DNA of 64,000 nt from Haematobia irritans (Eukaryota; Arthropoda; Insecta; Diptera; Muscidae), in contig NC_134400.1 of assembly GCF_050003625.1 (NCBI RefSeq), positions 51,402,066 through 51,466,065 of the forward strand, in the 5' to 3' direction. The notes below the pieces were generated by a model that was given only the letters and a program-made list of their open reading frames with translations, did not search any database and had not been told where the DNA came from. This document shows positions 52,699 to 64,000 of the stretch, one piece after another. Position 1 is the stretch's first letter. Each line of letters opens with the position of its first letter. The position numbers were made by a program, and so were the translations under genes.

Positions 52699-54507
52699 AA
52701 AACAAGTACATACAGCAGTAAGTTCGACCGGGCCGAATCTTAAATACCCACCACCATGAATCAAATATTATAGCTTCCTTCGAAATTTCAGGGGGTTTAA
52801 TGACAGATATTCTCCCAAGCAGAGCAATTCAACCAGTACACTTCCCAAAGATAAATTTAAAGATTTTACCTATGAAGACTATATCAGATTCTGGATTTAT
52901 AAGAACCATTTTTGTTTGAGTTTTAGAGGAACCATTAACATCTCTTGTAAGTGTGCAAGAAAATTATGAAATAAAGCCTTGATTTGAAACCAATAATCTA
53001 TCGATTTTCACCCCCATTATTTAAGTGATTACGAGAAGTAAAATCTGGAAATTATACATTCAGTTTCAAGCAATTTTCTTGATCACTGCGCCTTCTATAC
53101 CCTCATGAAGTGAAATCGATCTATATGGAGGTCTTACCAAATGGACCGATAAAAACTAAATCCTACACACGTTTTTTTGAGTGTAAAATACAAGTAAATT
53201 ACAATCTCATTAAATGAATTGTATTTAAAAATGAAATTAATAAAGAAGAATTTGAGAAATGAAATGAAAATCTTTACAATTTCAGACAAATCAAATAAAA
53301 ACTACGGTTTCTATAAACCCAAAGAGTTAAATCGGGAGCTAATCACTGTTTTCGGCATAGCTCTTAATGGTCATAAATACTTCTAGATTTAAAATTTCAG
53401 GCAAATTGGATAAAAACTACGGTTTATAGAATCCCAAACAATAAAATCATTACTTGCACACCTATTTATAGTCCTAAACAACCCCCAGATTTTCAATTTC
53501 AGGCAAATTGGACAACAACTACGGTTTCTACAAGCCCAAAAAGTAAAATCGGGAGATCAGCGCATCTGGTCCTAAAATAATAACAGATTTCAAATTTCAT
53601 GCATATTGGATAAAAACTAATCTTTCTATAAGCCCAAGAAGTAACATCGGAAGATCGGTCTATATGGGGGACATACCGAAACATGGCATACGTATTTGTG
53701 GTCCTACAATACCTCTAGATTTTTAATTTCAGACAATTTGGATAAAAACTACAGTGTATATAAGCCCGATTAAAAATTGAGAGATCTAATTTGATACGAT
53801 TAGATATAAGCAGATCCAAAAAATAGTAAGATCTAATCATATATAATTACTATGGAATTTGATCTTAGATATAATCATATCTATCCTTAGAGATGATCTT
53901 ATGTTAGATCTCGTCACATATGGAATTATATATAATTATATCTTATTCTGTCTCACAATATATGGGTAAATCTACTTAGATCTAAAGAGGACAATTTTGA
54001 GATCTAATCATATATAATTAGATCCACCAATTTTTACACGGGAGCCCAAGAAGGTAAATCAGGAGATCGGTCTAAATGGGGGCTATACCAAACCATGGAC
54101 CGATACTCACAATTTTTGACACACCTCTTTATGGTTGCAAAATACCTCAAGATTTCCAATTTCAAGCAAAGTGGATAAAAACTGCGATTCTAGAAGCCCA
54201 AGAAATAAAATCGGGAGGTCGGTTTATATGGAGACTATATCAAAACATGGACCGATATAGCCCATCTTCGAACTTGAACTGCCTGCAAACAAAAGACGAG
54301 TTTGTGCAAACTTTCAGCACGATTGCTTCATTCTTGAAGACTGTAGCGTGATTACAACAGACAGACAGACGGACATGGTAATATCGTCTTAGAATTTCTC
54401 CCTGATCAAGAATATATATACTTTATATAGTCGTAACTCGATATTTCGATGTGTTACAAACGGAATGACAAATTTATTATACCCCCGTCACCATTCTGGT
54501 GGGTATA
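52699..54507 (-). mobile_element. DINE family C (minus), full-length with insertions
   Basis: The 3' end at 52699 has the hairpin complement TTCGACCGGGCCGAA. Decayed ~153-bp units span 53290-54260, followed by (ACAG) and the head complement (CGATGTGTTACAAACGGAAT, GGTGGGTATA) at 54440-54507. Insertions: an AT-rich piece near 53165-53270 (starting CACACGTTTTTTTGAGTG) and a 278-bp MITE at 53765-54042. Confidence 0.8.
53765..54042. mobile_element. 278-bp MITE with long GATCTAAT-rich inverted repeats
   Basis: Inverted repeats of about 40 bp begin CCCGATTAAAAATTG (left) and CCCGTGTAAAAATTGG (right, complement). The interior repeats AGATCTAATCATATATAATT-type words. The target duplication is unclear (AG on both sides at most). 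Superfamily not assigned. Confidence 0.65.
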
Positions 54508-54943
54508 AAAAACCCACTCAATATTCCCATGAAAAACGAATTCACGAATTTTATAAAGTTGCAACTAAAATATAAATAATGTCGTTGGCAATCCTATTTT
54601 TCTACGTGTACTACATTCCTCTTCTAATACGATTGTGTAACACACGTGCAGTTTTCCTTTCTTCTGGAAAGGAATATTTCGTCCCACATTAGTATAACCA
54701 AGTGTGGGAGGGGGGTCGAGATGATAAAGTATACATCATATTTATTTGTATGTTAAGTATCCTTTACAGTGTTGTCATTGGATATCGTTTCCCTAAATAA
54801 TCAAAATTTTATATACAATAAGAAAATATTTTTTTTCGATTTCAAGATTTTTTGCGACCCTTTCACCCATTTATAAAGAACAAAAATGTAATTCGTAGTC
54901 AGCGTTGCCAATTTAGCTATTTTCCCGCTAGATTTGGCTTTTT
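54508..54943. other. unassigned sequence, possibly a GCGTTGCCAA-type element relic
   Basis: CAGTGTTGTCATTGGATAT at 54768 and CAGCGTTGCCAATTTAGCT at 54900 resemble hAT-type CAGTGTTGCCA ends but lie in the same orientation. No coding sequence. Confidence 0.3.
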
Positions 54944-56100
54944 TATACCCTCCACCGTTTGTAACACATCGAAATATTGCTCTAAGGCCCCATAAAGTAT
55001 ATATATTCTGGGTCGTGGTGAAATTCTGAGTCGATCTAAGCATGTCCGTCGGTCCATCCGTCTGTTGAAATCACGCTAACTTCCGAACGAAACAAGCTAT
55101 CGACTTGAAACTTGGCACAAGTAGTTGTTATTGATGTAGGTCGGATGGTATTGCAAATGGACCATATCGGTCCACTTTAACGTATAGCCCCCATATAAAC
55201 CGATCCCCAGATTTGGCTTGCGGAGCCTCTAAGAGAAGCATATTTCATTAGATCCGGCTGAAATTTGGTACCTGTTGTTGGTATATGGCTTTTACAAACA
55301 TGCACAAATTGATCTACATCGATCCATAATTCTATATAGCCCCCATATAAACCGATCTCCAGATTTGGCCTGCGAAGCCTCAAAGAGAAGCACATTTTAT
55401 CCGATCCGGGTGAAATTTGGTACATGGTGTTGGTATATGGTCTCTAACAACCGTGCATAAATTGGTCCACATCGGTCTATAATTATATATAGCCCCAATA
55501 TAAAACAATCCCCATATTTGATTTGCGGGGCCTCTAAGAGGAGCAAATTTCATCCGATTCGATTGAAATTTGGTACTTGGTGTAAGTATATGGTATCCAA
55601 CAACCATGCCAGAATTGGTATATAGCGGTCCATAATTATATATAGCCCCCATATAAATCGATCCCCAGATTTGACCTCCGGAACCTATCCATATCGGTCT
55701 ACAGTTATATATAGCCGATCCCCAATCACACAAAAATTGGTCTATATCGGTTCATAATCATGGATGCCACTCGAACCAAAAATAATCTACCACAATTTTA
55801 TTTCTATAGAAAATTTTGTCAAAATTTTATTTCTGTAGAAAATTTTGTAAAAATTTTATTTCTATAGCAAAATTTTGTCAACATTTTATTTCTATAGAAA
55901 ATATTGGCAACATTTTATTTCGATAGAAAATTTTGTCAACATTTTATTTCTATAGAAAATTTTGTAAAAATTGTATGTCTATAGAAAATTTTTCAACATT
56001 TTACTTCTATAGAAAATTTTGTCAAAATTTTATTTCTATAGAAAATGTTGTTAACATTTTATTTCTTTAGAAAATTCTGTCAAACTCAATCGGCCTTTTT
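54944..56100 (+). mobile_element. DINE family B, head deleted, with minisatellite
   Basis: TATACCCTCCACC joins directly to GTTTGTAACACATCG, so the second arm of the head palindrome is deleted. Four or five B units (55180-55690) follow, then CATGGATGCCACTCGAACC and a block of 29-bp minisatellite units (55795-56090). It ends where the next B head begins; no 3' module. Confidence 0.75.
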
Positions 56101-56516
56101 TATACCCTCTACCATAGAATGGGGGTATATTAACTTTGTCATTCCGTTTGTAACACATCGAAATATTGCTCTAAGACCCCATAAAGTATATATATTCTGG
56201 ATCGTGGTGAAATTCTGAGTCGATCTGAGCATGTCCGTCCGTTCGTCCGTCCGTCTGTTGAAACTTACTACAAGCAGTAGTTATTGATGTAGGTCGGATG
56301 GTATTGCAAATGGGTCCACTTTTACGTATAGCCCCCATATAAACCGATCCCCAGATTTGGTTTGCGGAGCCTCTAAGAGAAGCAAATTTCATCCGATCCG
56401 GCTGATATTTAGTACATGGTATCAGCATATGATCTGTAACAAGCATGCAAAAATTGGTCCACATCGGGCGATAATTATATAGCCCCCATATAAACCGATC
56501 CCCCGATTTTGATTGC
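56101..56516 (+). mobile_element. DINE family B 5' part
   Basis: TATACCCTCTACCATAGAAT, TTTGTAACACATCG, (GTCC/GTTC)n and two units, stopping at a simple-sequence tract. Confidence 0.75.
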
Positions 56517-56518
56517 GG

Positions 56519-56749
<231 letters not shown>

Positions 56750-56759
56750 CAGTTTGGAA

Positions 56760-57692
56760 AAATAACCACCACTACTGTGGTACAGGGTATAATAAGTTTG
56801 TGCATTTGTATGTAACGCCAAGAAGGAAAAGTCTGAGACCCATCGTTTAGTATACGGATCGGCTTAGAATTAAATTCTGAGTCGATTTAGCGATGTCCGT
56901 CTGTCTGTCTGTTGATGTATTTTTGTGTGAAAGTACAGCTCGCAGTTTTAGTCCGATTGTCCTAAAATTTGGTATAGGGTCCTGTTTCGGCTCAAAGACG
57001 ATCTCTATTGATTTTGGAAAAAATCGGTTCAGATTTAGGTATAGGTGCCATATATATTTTTCACCGATCTGGTCATAATTGGCATGTATATCAACCGATC
57101 TTCCTCAAATTCCGTACATCCGAATATTTTATGAGTCTCGAAAAACTTGCAAAATATCAGCCAAATCGGTTCAGATTTAGATATAGCTCCCATATATAGC
57201 TTTCGCCCGATTTACACTCATATGACCACAGAGACCAATTTTTAACTCCGATTTAGTTGAAATTTTGCACAGGGAGTAGAATTAGCATTGTAGCTATACG
57301 TGCCAAATTTGGCTGAAATCGGTTTAGATTTAGATATATCTCCCATATATAGCTTTCGCCCGATTTACACTCATATGACCACAGAGGCCAATTTTTAACT
57401 CCGATTTAGTTGACATTTTGCACAGGGAGTAGAATTAGCATTGTAGCTATGCGTGCCAAATTTGGTTAACATCGGTTCAGATTTATATATAGCTCCCATA
57501 TATATGTTTTCCTGATTTCGACAAAAATGGTCAAAATACCAACATTTTCCTTGTTAAATCGCCACTGCTTAGTCGAAAAGTTGTAAAAATGACTCTAATT
57601 TTCCTAAACTTCTAATACGTATATATCGCGCGATAAATCATAAATAAACTTTTGCGCAGTTTCCTTAAAATTGCTTCAGATTTAAGCATATT
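56760..57692 (+). mobile_element. DINE family A, 5' tip and 3' end missing
   Basis: Starts within the head (CCACCACTACTGTGGTACAG) and runs to TTTAAGCATATT, where the next copy begins. Near-identical to 37806-38880 apart from the number of tandem units. Confidence 0.8.
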
Positions 57693-59297
57693 TATACCCT
57701 TCACCACTACTGTGGTACAGAGACCCATCGTTTAGTATACCGATCGTCTTAGAACTAAATTCTGAGTCGATTTAGCGATGTCCGTCTGTCTGTATATGTA
57801 ATTTTGTGCACAAAGCACAGCTCGCAATTTAAGTCCGATCGTCCTCAAATTTGGAATAGGGCCGTTTCTTGGGACAGAGACAATCGCTATTGGTTTGGGA
57901 AAAAATCGGTTCAGATTTAGATATAGCTGCCATATATATTTATCTCCGATTTGGTCATAGTTAGCGTGTTTATTAACCGGTTTTCTTGAAACACCGTACT
58001 TCCAAATATTTTATGAATCTCGAAAAGCTTGCAAAATATCAGCCAAATCGGTTCAGATTTAGATATAGCTCCCATATATATCTTTCGTCCGATTTAGACT
58101 CATATGACCACAGAGGCCAAAGTTTACTACCGATCTTCGTGAAATTTTGCACAGAGGGTAGAATTGACATTCTACCAATGCTTGGTAAATTTGATTGAAA
58201 TCGGTTTAAATTTAGATATAGCTCCCATATATATCTTTCGTCCGATTTGAACTTATATGGCCACAAAAGCCAGAGTTTTGCCGTGATTTGCTTCAAATTT
58301 TGTAGAAGGGGTACGTTTAATAGTATCGTTAAGTGTGTCAATTTTTGTTAAAATCGGTTCAGATTTAGATATAGCTCACATATATATCTTTCGCCCGATT
58401 TGGACTTACGTGGTCTCAAAAGCCAGAGTTTTGCCCTGACTTACTTCAAATTTTGCACAAGCGGTACTTTTAACGATACTATTGTATGTGCACAAATATG
58501 GTCAAAATCGATTCAGATTTGGATATAGCTCCCATATATATCTTTCGTCCGATTTGAACTTATATGGCCACAAAAGCCAGAGTTTTGCCGTGATTTGCTT
58601 CAAATTTTGTAGAAGGGGTACGTTTAATAGTATCGTTAAGTGTGTCAATTTTTGTTAAAATCGGTTCAGATTTAGATATAGCTCCCATATATATCTTTCC
58701 AGAGTTTTGCCTTGATTTGCTTCAAATTTTGCGCAAGAAGTACGTTTAAAAATATCATTAAGTGTACCAAATTACGTTGAAATCGGTTCAGCTTTAGATA
58801 TAGCTCCCATATATATTTTTTGGCCGATTTTCACTTATATGGCCAAAAAAAGCCAGAATTTTTTCCTGATTTGCTCCGAAATTTGCACAAAGAGTACGTT
58901 TAATAGTATTGTTAATTGTGCTAAATTTGGTTGAAATCGGTTCCGATTTAGATATAGCTCCTATATATATTAAATTTGGTTGAAATCGGTTCAGATTTAG
59001 ATATAGCTCGCATATATATCTTTCGCCCGATTTACACCCATATGACCACGGAATCCAAAATTATTCTCCCATTTACGTTTTTTGCTGATAATTTTAATTC
59101 TAGCGATTTGTAGAAGTACAAAAAATTGTCTCCAAATCGCTTGAGATATAAATATTTCTATATTGGAATATAAACCTTGATAATAACTCCCAACAAATTT
59201 TAAGGAGTTGAAATGGTAACACAAATTTAGGTCTACATAATGATAAAGGGTATAATATAATCGGCCCCGCCCGACTTTAGACTTTACTTACATGTTT
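57693..59297 (+). mobile_element. DINE family A with a 5' internal deletion
   Basis: The head goes from CTGTGGTACAG straight to AGACCCATCGTTTAG, losing about 50 bp that 38881 keeps; the loss is bounded by CAG words. About eight units and a 3' end (ATAATCGGCCCCGCCCGACT, TTACATGTTTT) follow. Confidence 0.85.
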
Positions 59298-60134
59298 TAG
59301 TTCGGCCAAGCCGAATCTTATGTACTCCACCATGGATTGCGTAGAAATTTCTACGAAAGACTGTCAACCACAATCGAATTACTTGGGTTGTGGTATTTTA
59401 AAACTTCTTAACATCGTTTTCTAAATTGTGAGTTAGTCCATACGTGGTATATATTAGACAAAAAAGGTAAGTATTGGTAAGTCTACAAATAATTACGAAT
59501 CGATATGGACTTTTGCACGGTACGTAGGGAACCAGAATTGAAATATGGGGGTCGCTTATATGGGGCCTATATACAATTATGAACTTGATATGGACCAGGT
59601 TTTGTGTGATTGGGGATCGATTTATCTGAGGGCTATATATAACTATAGACCGGTATGGACCTAGTAAGGCATGGTTGTTAACGACCATATACTAGCACAA
59701 TGTACCAAATTTCAACTGACTCGGATGAAATTTGCTCCTCCAAGAGTCTCCAAAACCAAATCTCGGGATCGGCATATATGGGGGCTATATATGATTATGG
59801 ACAGATATGGACCACTTTTGGCATGGTTGTTAAATATCATATACTACCACCACGTAGCCAATTTCAACCAGATCGGATGAAGTTTGCTTCTCCAAAAGGC
59901 ACCGGGGGATCGGTTTATATGGGGGCTATATATAATTATGGACTGATATGAACCAATTCCTGCATGGTTGTTGGATACCATATACTAACATAACGTACCA
60001 AATTTCAACTGAATCGGATGAATTTTGCTCTTCCAAGGGGCTCCGGTGGTCAAATCGGGGGAACGGTTTATATGGGGGCTATATATAATTATTGACCGAT
60101 GTGGACCAGTTTTTACATAGTTGTTAGAGACCAC
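59298..60134 (-). mobile_element. DINE family B (minus), 5' missing
   Basis: Hairpin TTCGGCCAAGCCGAA, the 3' module (CTCCACCATGGATTGCGTAG, CCATACGTGGTATATATTAG), then four to five B units to 60134, where GAGACCA meets CACGCAGAG. Confidence 0.8.
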
Positions 60135-60754
60135 ACGCAGAGAAGAAACATGATTGTCACAATCATATTCGAAGAGCAAACTAATATGATAGGAGCTATT
60201 TTTGCGGCGACCATGTAACATTTTAACCTGCAACCATGTTGGCTCAGTGAACATGGTTCTAATTGTAATTCTCCTCATCTAAAATGTTATTATATTGATA
60301 AAAAGAATTTTGTTTGAATGAAAAGACAATGGTCACGATTTAAAATGTTATAATATTCATTAAAAATGTTTTCTCCTAGTTAAAAGAACATGGTCACAAC
60401 CTAAAATGTTTTGATCTTTATGAAAAGACTTTTTCATCGTCGAAAAAAGGACGCCACTTGAGAAAAGAAAACACAAAATTAACTTTATTTGTTTGTTTTT
60501 ATTTATTTATAAACCAATTCATTGCTTATTTGTATTTATAATGCCGTTCAAGCAAACATCATATATTTTTAAACACTCTATTTTATTTCAATTTCAACAA
60601 TAAGTAATTATTCCATATTTACATCGTGCACATCAACTGTACAAACGCAGACATCATGTAACTGCAAATAAAAATAAATGATACCATATAGCAAAATGCA
60701 GGACAAAAAACAGGTACATTTTTTCAGTTACCCTTTCCTTTTTTGTGTTCACAT
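60135..60754. other. unassigned AT-rich sequence, probably a TIR-element part
   Basis: Starts CACGCAGAGAAGAAACATG, like TA-family ends, where sister B units have a TA. It has repeated AACATGGTCACAACCTAAAA-like words (60240-60420). No coding sequence. It ends at the tandem-duplication junction. Confidence 0.45.
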
Positions 60755-60755
60755 A

Positions 60756-61427
60756 AAATCGGTTCAGATTTAGGTATAGGTGCCATATATATTTTTCACC
60801 GATCTGGTCATAATTGGCATGTATATCAACCGATCTTCCTCAAATTCCGTACATCCGAATATTTTATGAGTCTCGAAAAACTTGCAAAATATCAGCCAAA
60901 TCGGTTCAGATTTAGATATAGCTCCCATATATAGCTTTCGCCCGATTTACACTCATATGACCACAGAGACCAATTTTTAACTCCGATTTAGTTGAAATTT
61001 TGCACAGGGAGTAGAATTAGCATTGTAGCTATACGTGCCAAATTTGGCTGAAATCGGTTTAGATTTAGATATATCTCCCATATATAGCTTTCGCCCGATT
61101 TACACTCATATGACCACAGAGGCCAATTTTTAACTCCGATTTAGTTGACATTTTGCACAGGGAGTAGAATTAGCATTGTAGCTATGCGTGCCAAATTTGG
61201 TTAACATCGGTTCAGATTTATATATAGCTCCCATATATATGTTTTCCTGATTTCGACAAAAATGGTCAAAATACCAACATTTTCCTTGTTAAATCGCCAC
61301 TGCTTAGTCGAAAAGTTGTAAAAATGACTCTAATTTTCCTAAACTTCTAATACGTATATATCGCGCGATAAATCATAAATAAACTTTTGCGCAGTTTCCT
61401 TAAAATTGCTTCAGATTTAAGCATATT
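60756..61427 (+). mobile_element. DINE family A 3' part (duplicate of 57021-57692)
   Basis: Begins mid-element at AAATCGGTTCAGATTTAGGT. Its head was not included in the duplicated segment. Confidence 0.85.
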
Positions 61428-63032
61428 TATACCCTTCACCACTACTGTGGTACAGAGACCCATCGTTTAGTATACCGATCGTCTTAGAACTAAATTCTGA
61501 GTCGATTTAGCGATGTCCGTCTGTCTGTATATGTAATTTTGTGCACAAAGCACAGCTCGCAATTTAAGTCCGATCGTCCTCAAATTTGGAATAGGGCCGT
61601 TTCTTGGGACAGAGACAATCGCTATTGGTTTGGGAAAAAATCGGTTCAGATTTAGATATAGCTGCCATATATATTTATCTCCGATTTGGTCATAGTTAGC
61701 GTGTTTATTAACCGGTTTTCTTGAAACACCGTACTTCCAAATATTTTATGAATCTCGAAAAGCTTGCAAAATATCAGCCAAATCGGTTCAGATTTAGATA
61801 TAGCTCCCATATATATCTTTCGTCCGATTTAGACTCATATGACCACAGAGGCCAAAGTTTACTACCGATCTTCGTGAAATTTTGCACAGAGGGTAGAATT
61901 GACATTCTACCAATGCTTGGTAAATTTGATTGAAATCGGTTTGAATTTAGATATAGCTCCCATATATATCTTTCGTCCGATTTGAACTTATATGGCCACA
62001 AAAGCCAGAGTTTTGCCGTGATTTGCTTCAAATTTTGTAGAAGGGGTACGTTTAATAGTATCGTTAAGTGTGTCAATTTTTGTTAAAATCGGTTCAGATT
62101 TAGATATAGCTCACATATATATCTTTCGCCCGATTTGGACTTACGTGGTCTCAAAAGCCAGAGTTTTGCCCTGACTTACTTCAAATTTTGCACAAGCGGT
62201 ACTTTTAACGATACTATTGTATGTGCACAAATATGGTCAAAATCGATTCAGATTTGGATATAGCTCCCATATATATCTTTCGTCCGATTTGAACTTATAT
62301 GGCCACAAAAGCCAGAGTTTTGCCGTGATTTGCTTCAAATTTTGTAGAAGGGGTACGTTTAATAGTATCGTTAAGTGTGTCAATTTTTGTTAAAATCGGT
62401 TCAGATTTAGATATAGCTCCCATATATATCTTTCCAGAGTTTTGCCTTGATTTGCTTCAAATTTTGCGCAAGAAGTACGTTTAAAAATATCATTAAGTGT
62501 ACCAAATTACGTTGAAATCGGTTCAGCTTTAGATATAGCTCCCATATATATTTTTTGGCCGATTTTCACTTATATGGCCAAAAAAAGCCAGAATTTTTTC
62601 CTGATTTGCTCCGAAATTTGCACAAAGAGTACGTTTAATAGTATTGTTAATTGTGCTAAATTTGGTTGAAATCGGTTCCGATTTAGATATAGCTCCTATA
62701 TATATTAAATTTGGTTGAAATCGGTTCAGATTTAGATATAGCTCGCATATATATCTTTCGCCCGATTTACACCCATATGACCACGGAATCCAAAATTATT
62801 CTCCCATTTACGTTTTTTGCTGATAATTTTAATTCTAGCGATTTGTAGAAGTACAAAAAATTGTCTCCAAATCGCTTGAGATATAAATATTTCTATATTG
62901 GAATATAAACCTTGATAATAACTCCCAACAAATTTTAAGGAGTTGAAATGGTAACACAAATTTAGGTCTACATAATGATAAAGGGTATAATATAATCGGC
63001 CCCGCCCGACTTTAGACTTTACTTACATGTTT
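61428..63032 (+). mobile_element. DINE family A (duplicate of 57693-59297)
   Basis: Shares the same 5' internal deletion (CTGTGGTACAG|AGACCCATCG), which therefore predates the duplication. Confidence 0.85.
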
Positions 63033-63869
63033 TAGTTCGGCCAAGCCGAATCTTATGTACTCCACCATGGATTGCGTAGAAATTTCTACGAAAGACTGTC
63101 AACCACAATCTAATTACTTGGGTTGTGGTATTTTAAAACTTCTTAACATCGTTTTCTAAATTGTGAGTTAGTCCATACGTGGTATATATTAGACAAAAAA
63201 GGTAAGTATTGGTAAGTCTACAAATAATTACGAATCGATATGGACTTTTGCACGGTACGTAGGGAACCAGAATTGAAATATGGGGGTCGCTTATATGGGG
63301 CCTATATACAATTATGAACTTGATATGGACCAGGTTTTGTGTGATTGGGGATCGATTTATCTGAGGGCTATATATAACTATAGACCGGTATGGACCTAGT
63401 AAGGCATGGTTGTTAACGACCATATACTAGCACAATGTACCAAATTTCAACTGACTCGGATGAAATTTGCTCCTCCAAGAGTCTCCAAAACCAAATCTCG
63501 GGATCGGCATATATGGGGGCTATATATGATTATGGACAGATATGGACCACTTTTGGCATGGTTGTTAAATATCATATACTACCACCACGTAGCCAATTTC
63601 AACCAGATCGGATGAAGTTTGCTTCTCCAAAAGGCACCGGGGGATCGGTTTATATGGGGGCTATATATAATTATGGACTGATATGAACCAATTCCTGCAT
63701 GGTTGTTGGATACCATATACTAACATAACGTACCAAATTTCAACTGAATCGGATGAATTTTGCTCTTCCAAGGGGCTCCGGTGGTCAAATCGGGGGAACG
63801 GTTTATATGGGGGCTATATATAATTATTGACCGATGTGGACCAGTTTTTACATAGTTGTTAGAGACCAC
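63033..63869 (-). mobile_element. DINE family B (duplicate of 59298-60134)
   Basis: Same borders, same unit number and same truncation as the first copy. Confidence 0.85.
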
Positions 63870-64000
63870 ACGCAGAGAAGAAACATGATTGTCACAATCA
63901 TATTCGAAGAGCAAACTAATATGATAGGAGCTATTTTTGCGGCGACCATGTAACATTTTAACCTGCAACCATGTTGGCTCAGTGAACATGGTTCTAATTG
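63870..64000. other. duplicate of 60135-60265, window edge
   Basis: Starts CACGCAGAGAAGAAACATG and runs off the end of the window. Confidence 0.8.

Larger units (their letters stand above)
57021..64000 (+). repeat. 3735-bp tandem duplication (two copies, second incomplete)
   Basis: 57021-60755 and 60756-64000 align with a constant offset of 3735 and no visible indel over 3.2 kb. I noticed only a few substitutions (for example near 58206/61941 and 59373/63108). The second copy runs off the window. The junction is at about 60755 (CACAT|AAAATCGGTT). Confidence 0.9.

Overview
This window is AT-rich eukaryotic DNA made almost entirely of transposable elements. Several things point to a higher fly, probably a calyptrate such as a muscid. 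Dozens of segments share a layout that I recognise from the Drosophila DINE-1/INE-1 (Helentron-associated) elements: a palindromic TATACCC...GGGTATA start, a TATGTAACGCC- or TTTGTAACACATCG-type block, a GAGTCGATYTAGC block, a (GTCY)n microsatellite, tandem repeats, and a 3' hairpin followed by TTACTTGTTT. There are also several Tc1/mariner lineages, hAT, pogo/Tigger and piggyBac-like elements, and a Penelope retroelement. I find no complete host gene. Two short open segments with good splice acceptors (about 7034-7224 and 21107-21292, both + strand) are the only candidates for host exons.

Layout. 0-7 kb: DINE family A copies, a 29-bp minisatellite, a dead mariner, a 1.3-kb hAT-like element with 8-bp target duplications, and small TA-duplicating elements. 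7-11.9 kb: a candidate terminal exon, then a CCCAGCAAAAAA-ended element that contains a family B DINE, which in turn contains a 1.8-kb TA-duplicating element with tRNA-like modules. 11.9-21 kb: two family A' DINEs in opposite orientation around a tRNA-like-bearing element; the right one is a six-level nest that includes a dead DD37E mariner (16046-20207) and, inside it, a 2.9-kb element with a tandem array of exon-like units. 21-25 kb: a second candidate exon and a 3.4-kb hAT (perfect 8-bp duplication) carrying a family C DINE, a pogo-like MITE and the hAT C-terminus. 25-30 kb: a divergent 150-bp-type repeat tract with a nested TIR element, a TE-poor stretch, and a chimeric B/A DINE. 30-46.6 kb: family B and C DINEs, then one Penelope copy cut in two (33042-33316 and 45464-46249) by 12.1 kb of nested DINEs, a hAT with inverted CACG arrays, and a pogo/Tigger element. 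46.6-54.5 kb: an LTR-retrotransposon scrap, two 933-bp deleted DD41D (rosa-type) mariners, a second copy of the tRNA-like-bearing nest, and a family C DINE. 54.5-64 kb: family B DINEs, a (TA)n microsatellite, and a 3735-bp tandem duplication of DINE-rich DNA that is almost identical between copies.

Nothing here acts as a pathway. The value of the window is the relative-age record given by nested insertions with clear target duplications, the shared 153-bp unit of three DINE families, the exon-like array, and the tRNA-like modules carried by DNA transposons. All family names come from motif recognition by eye; no database search was run.
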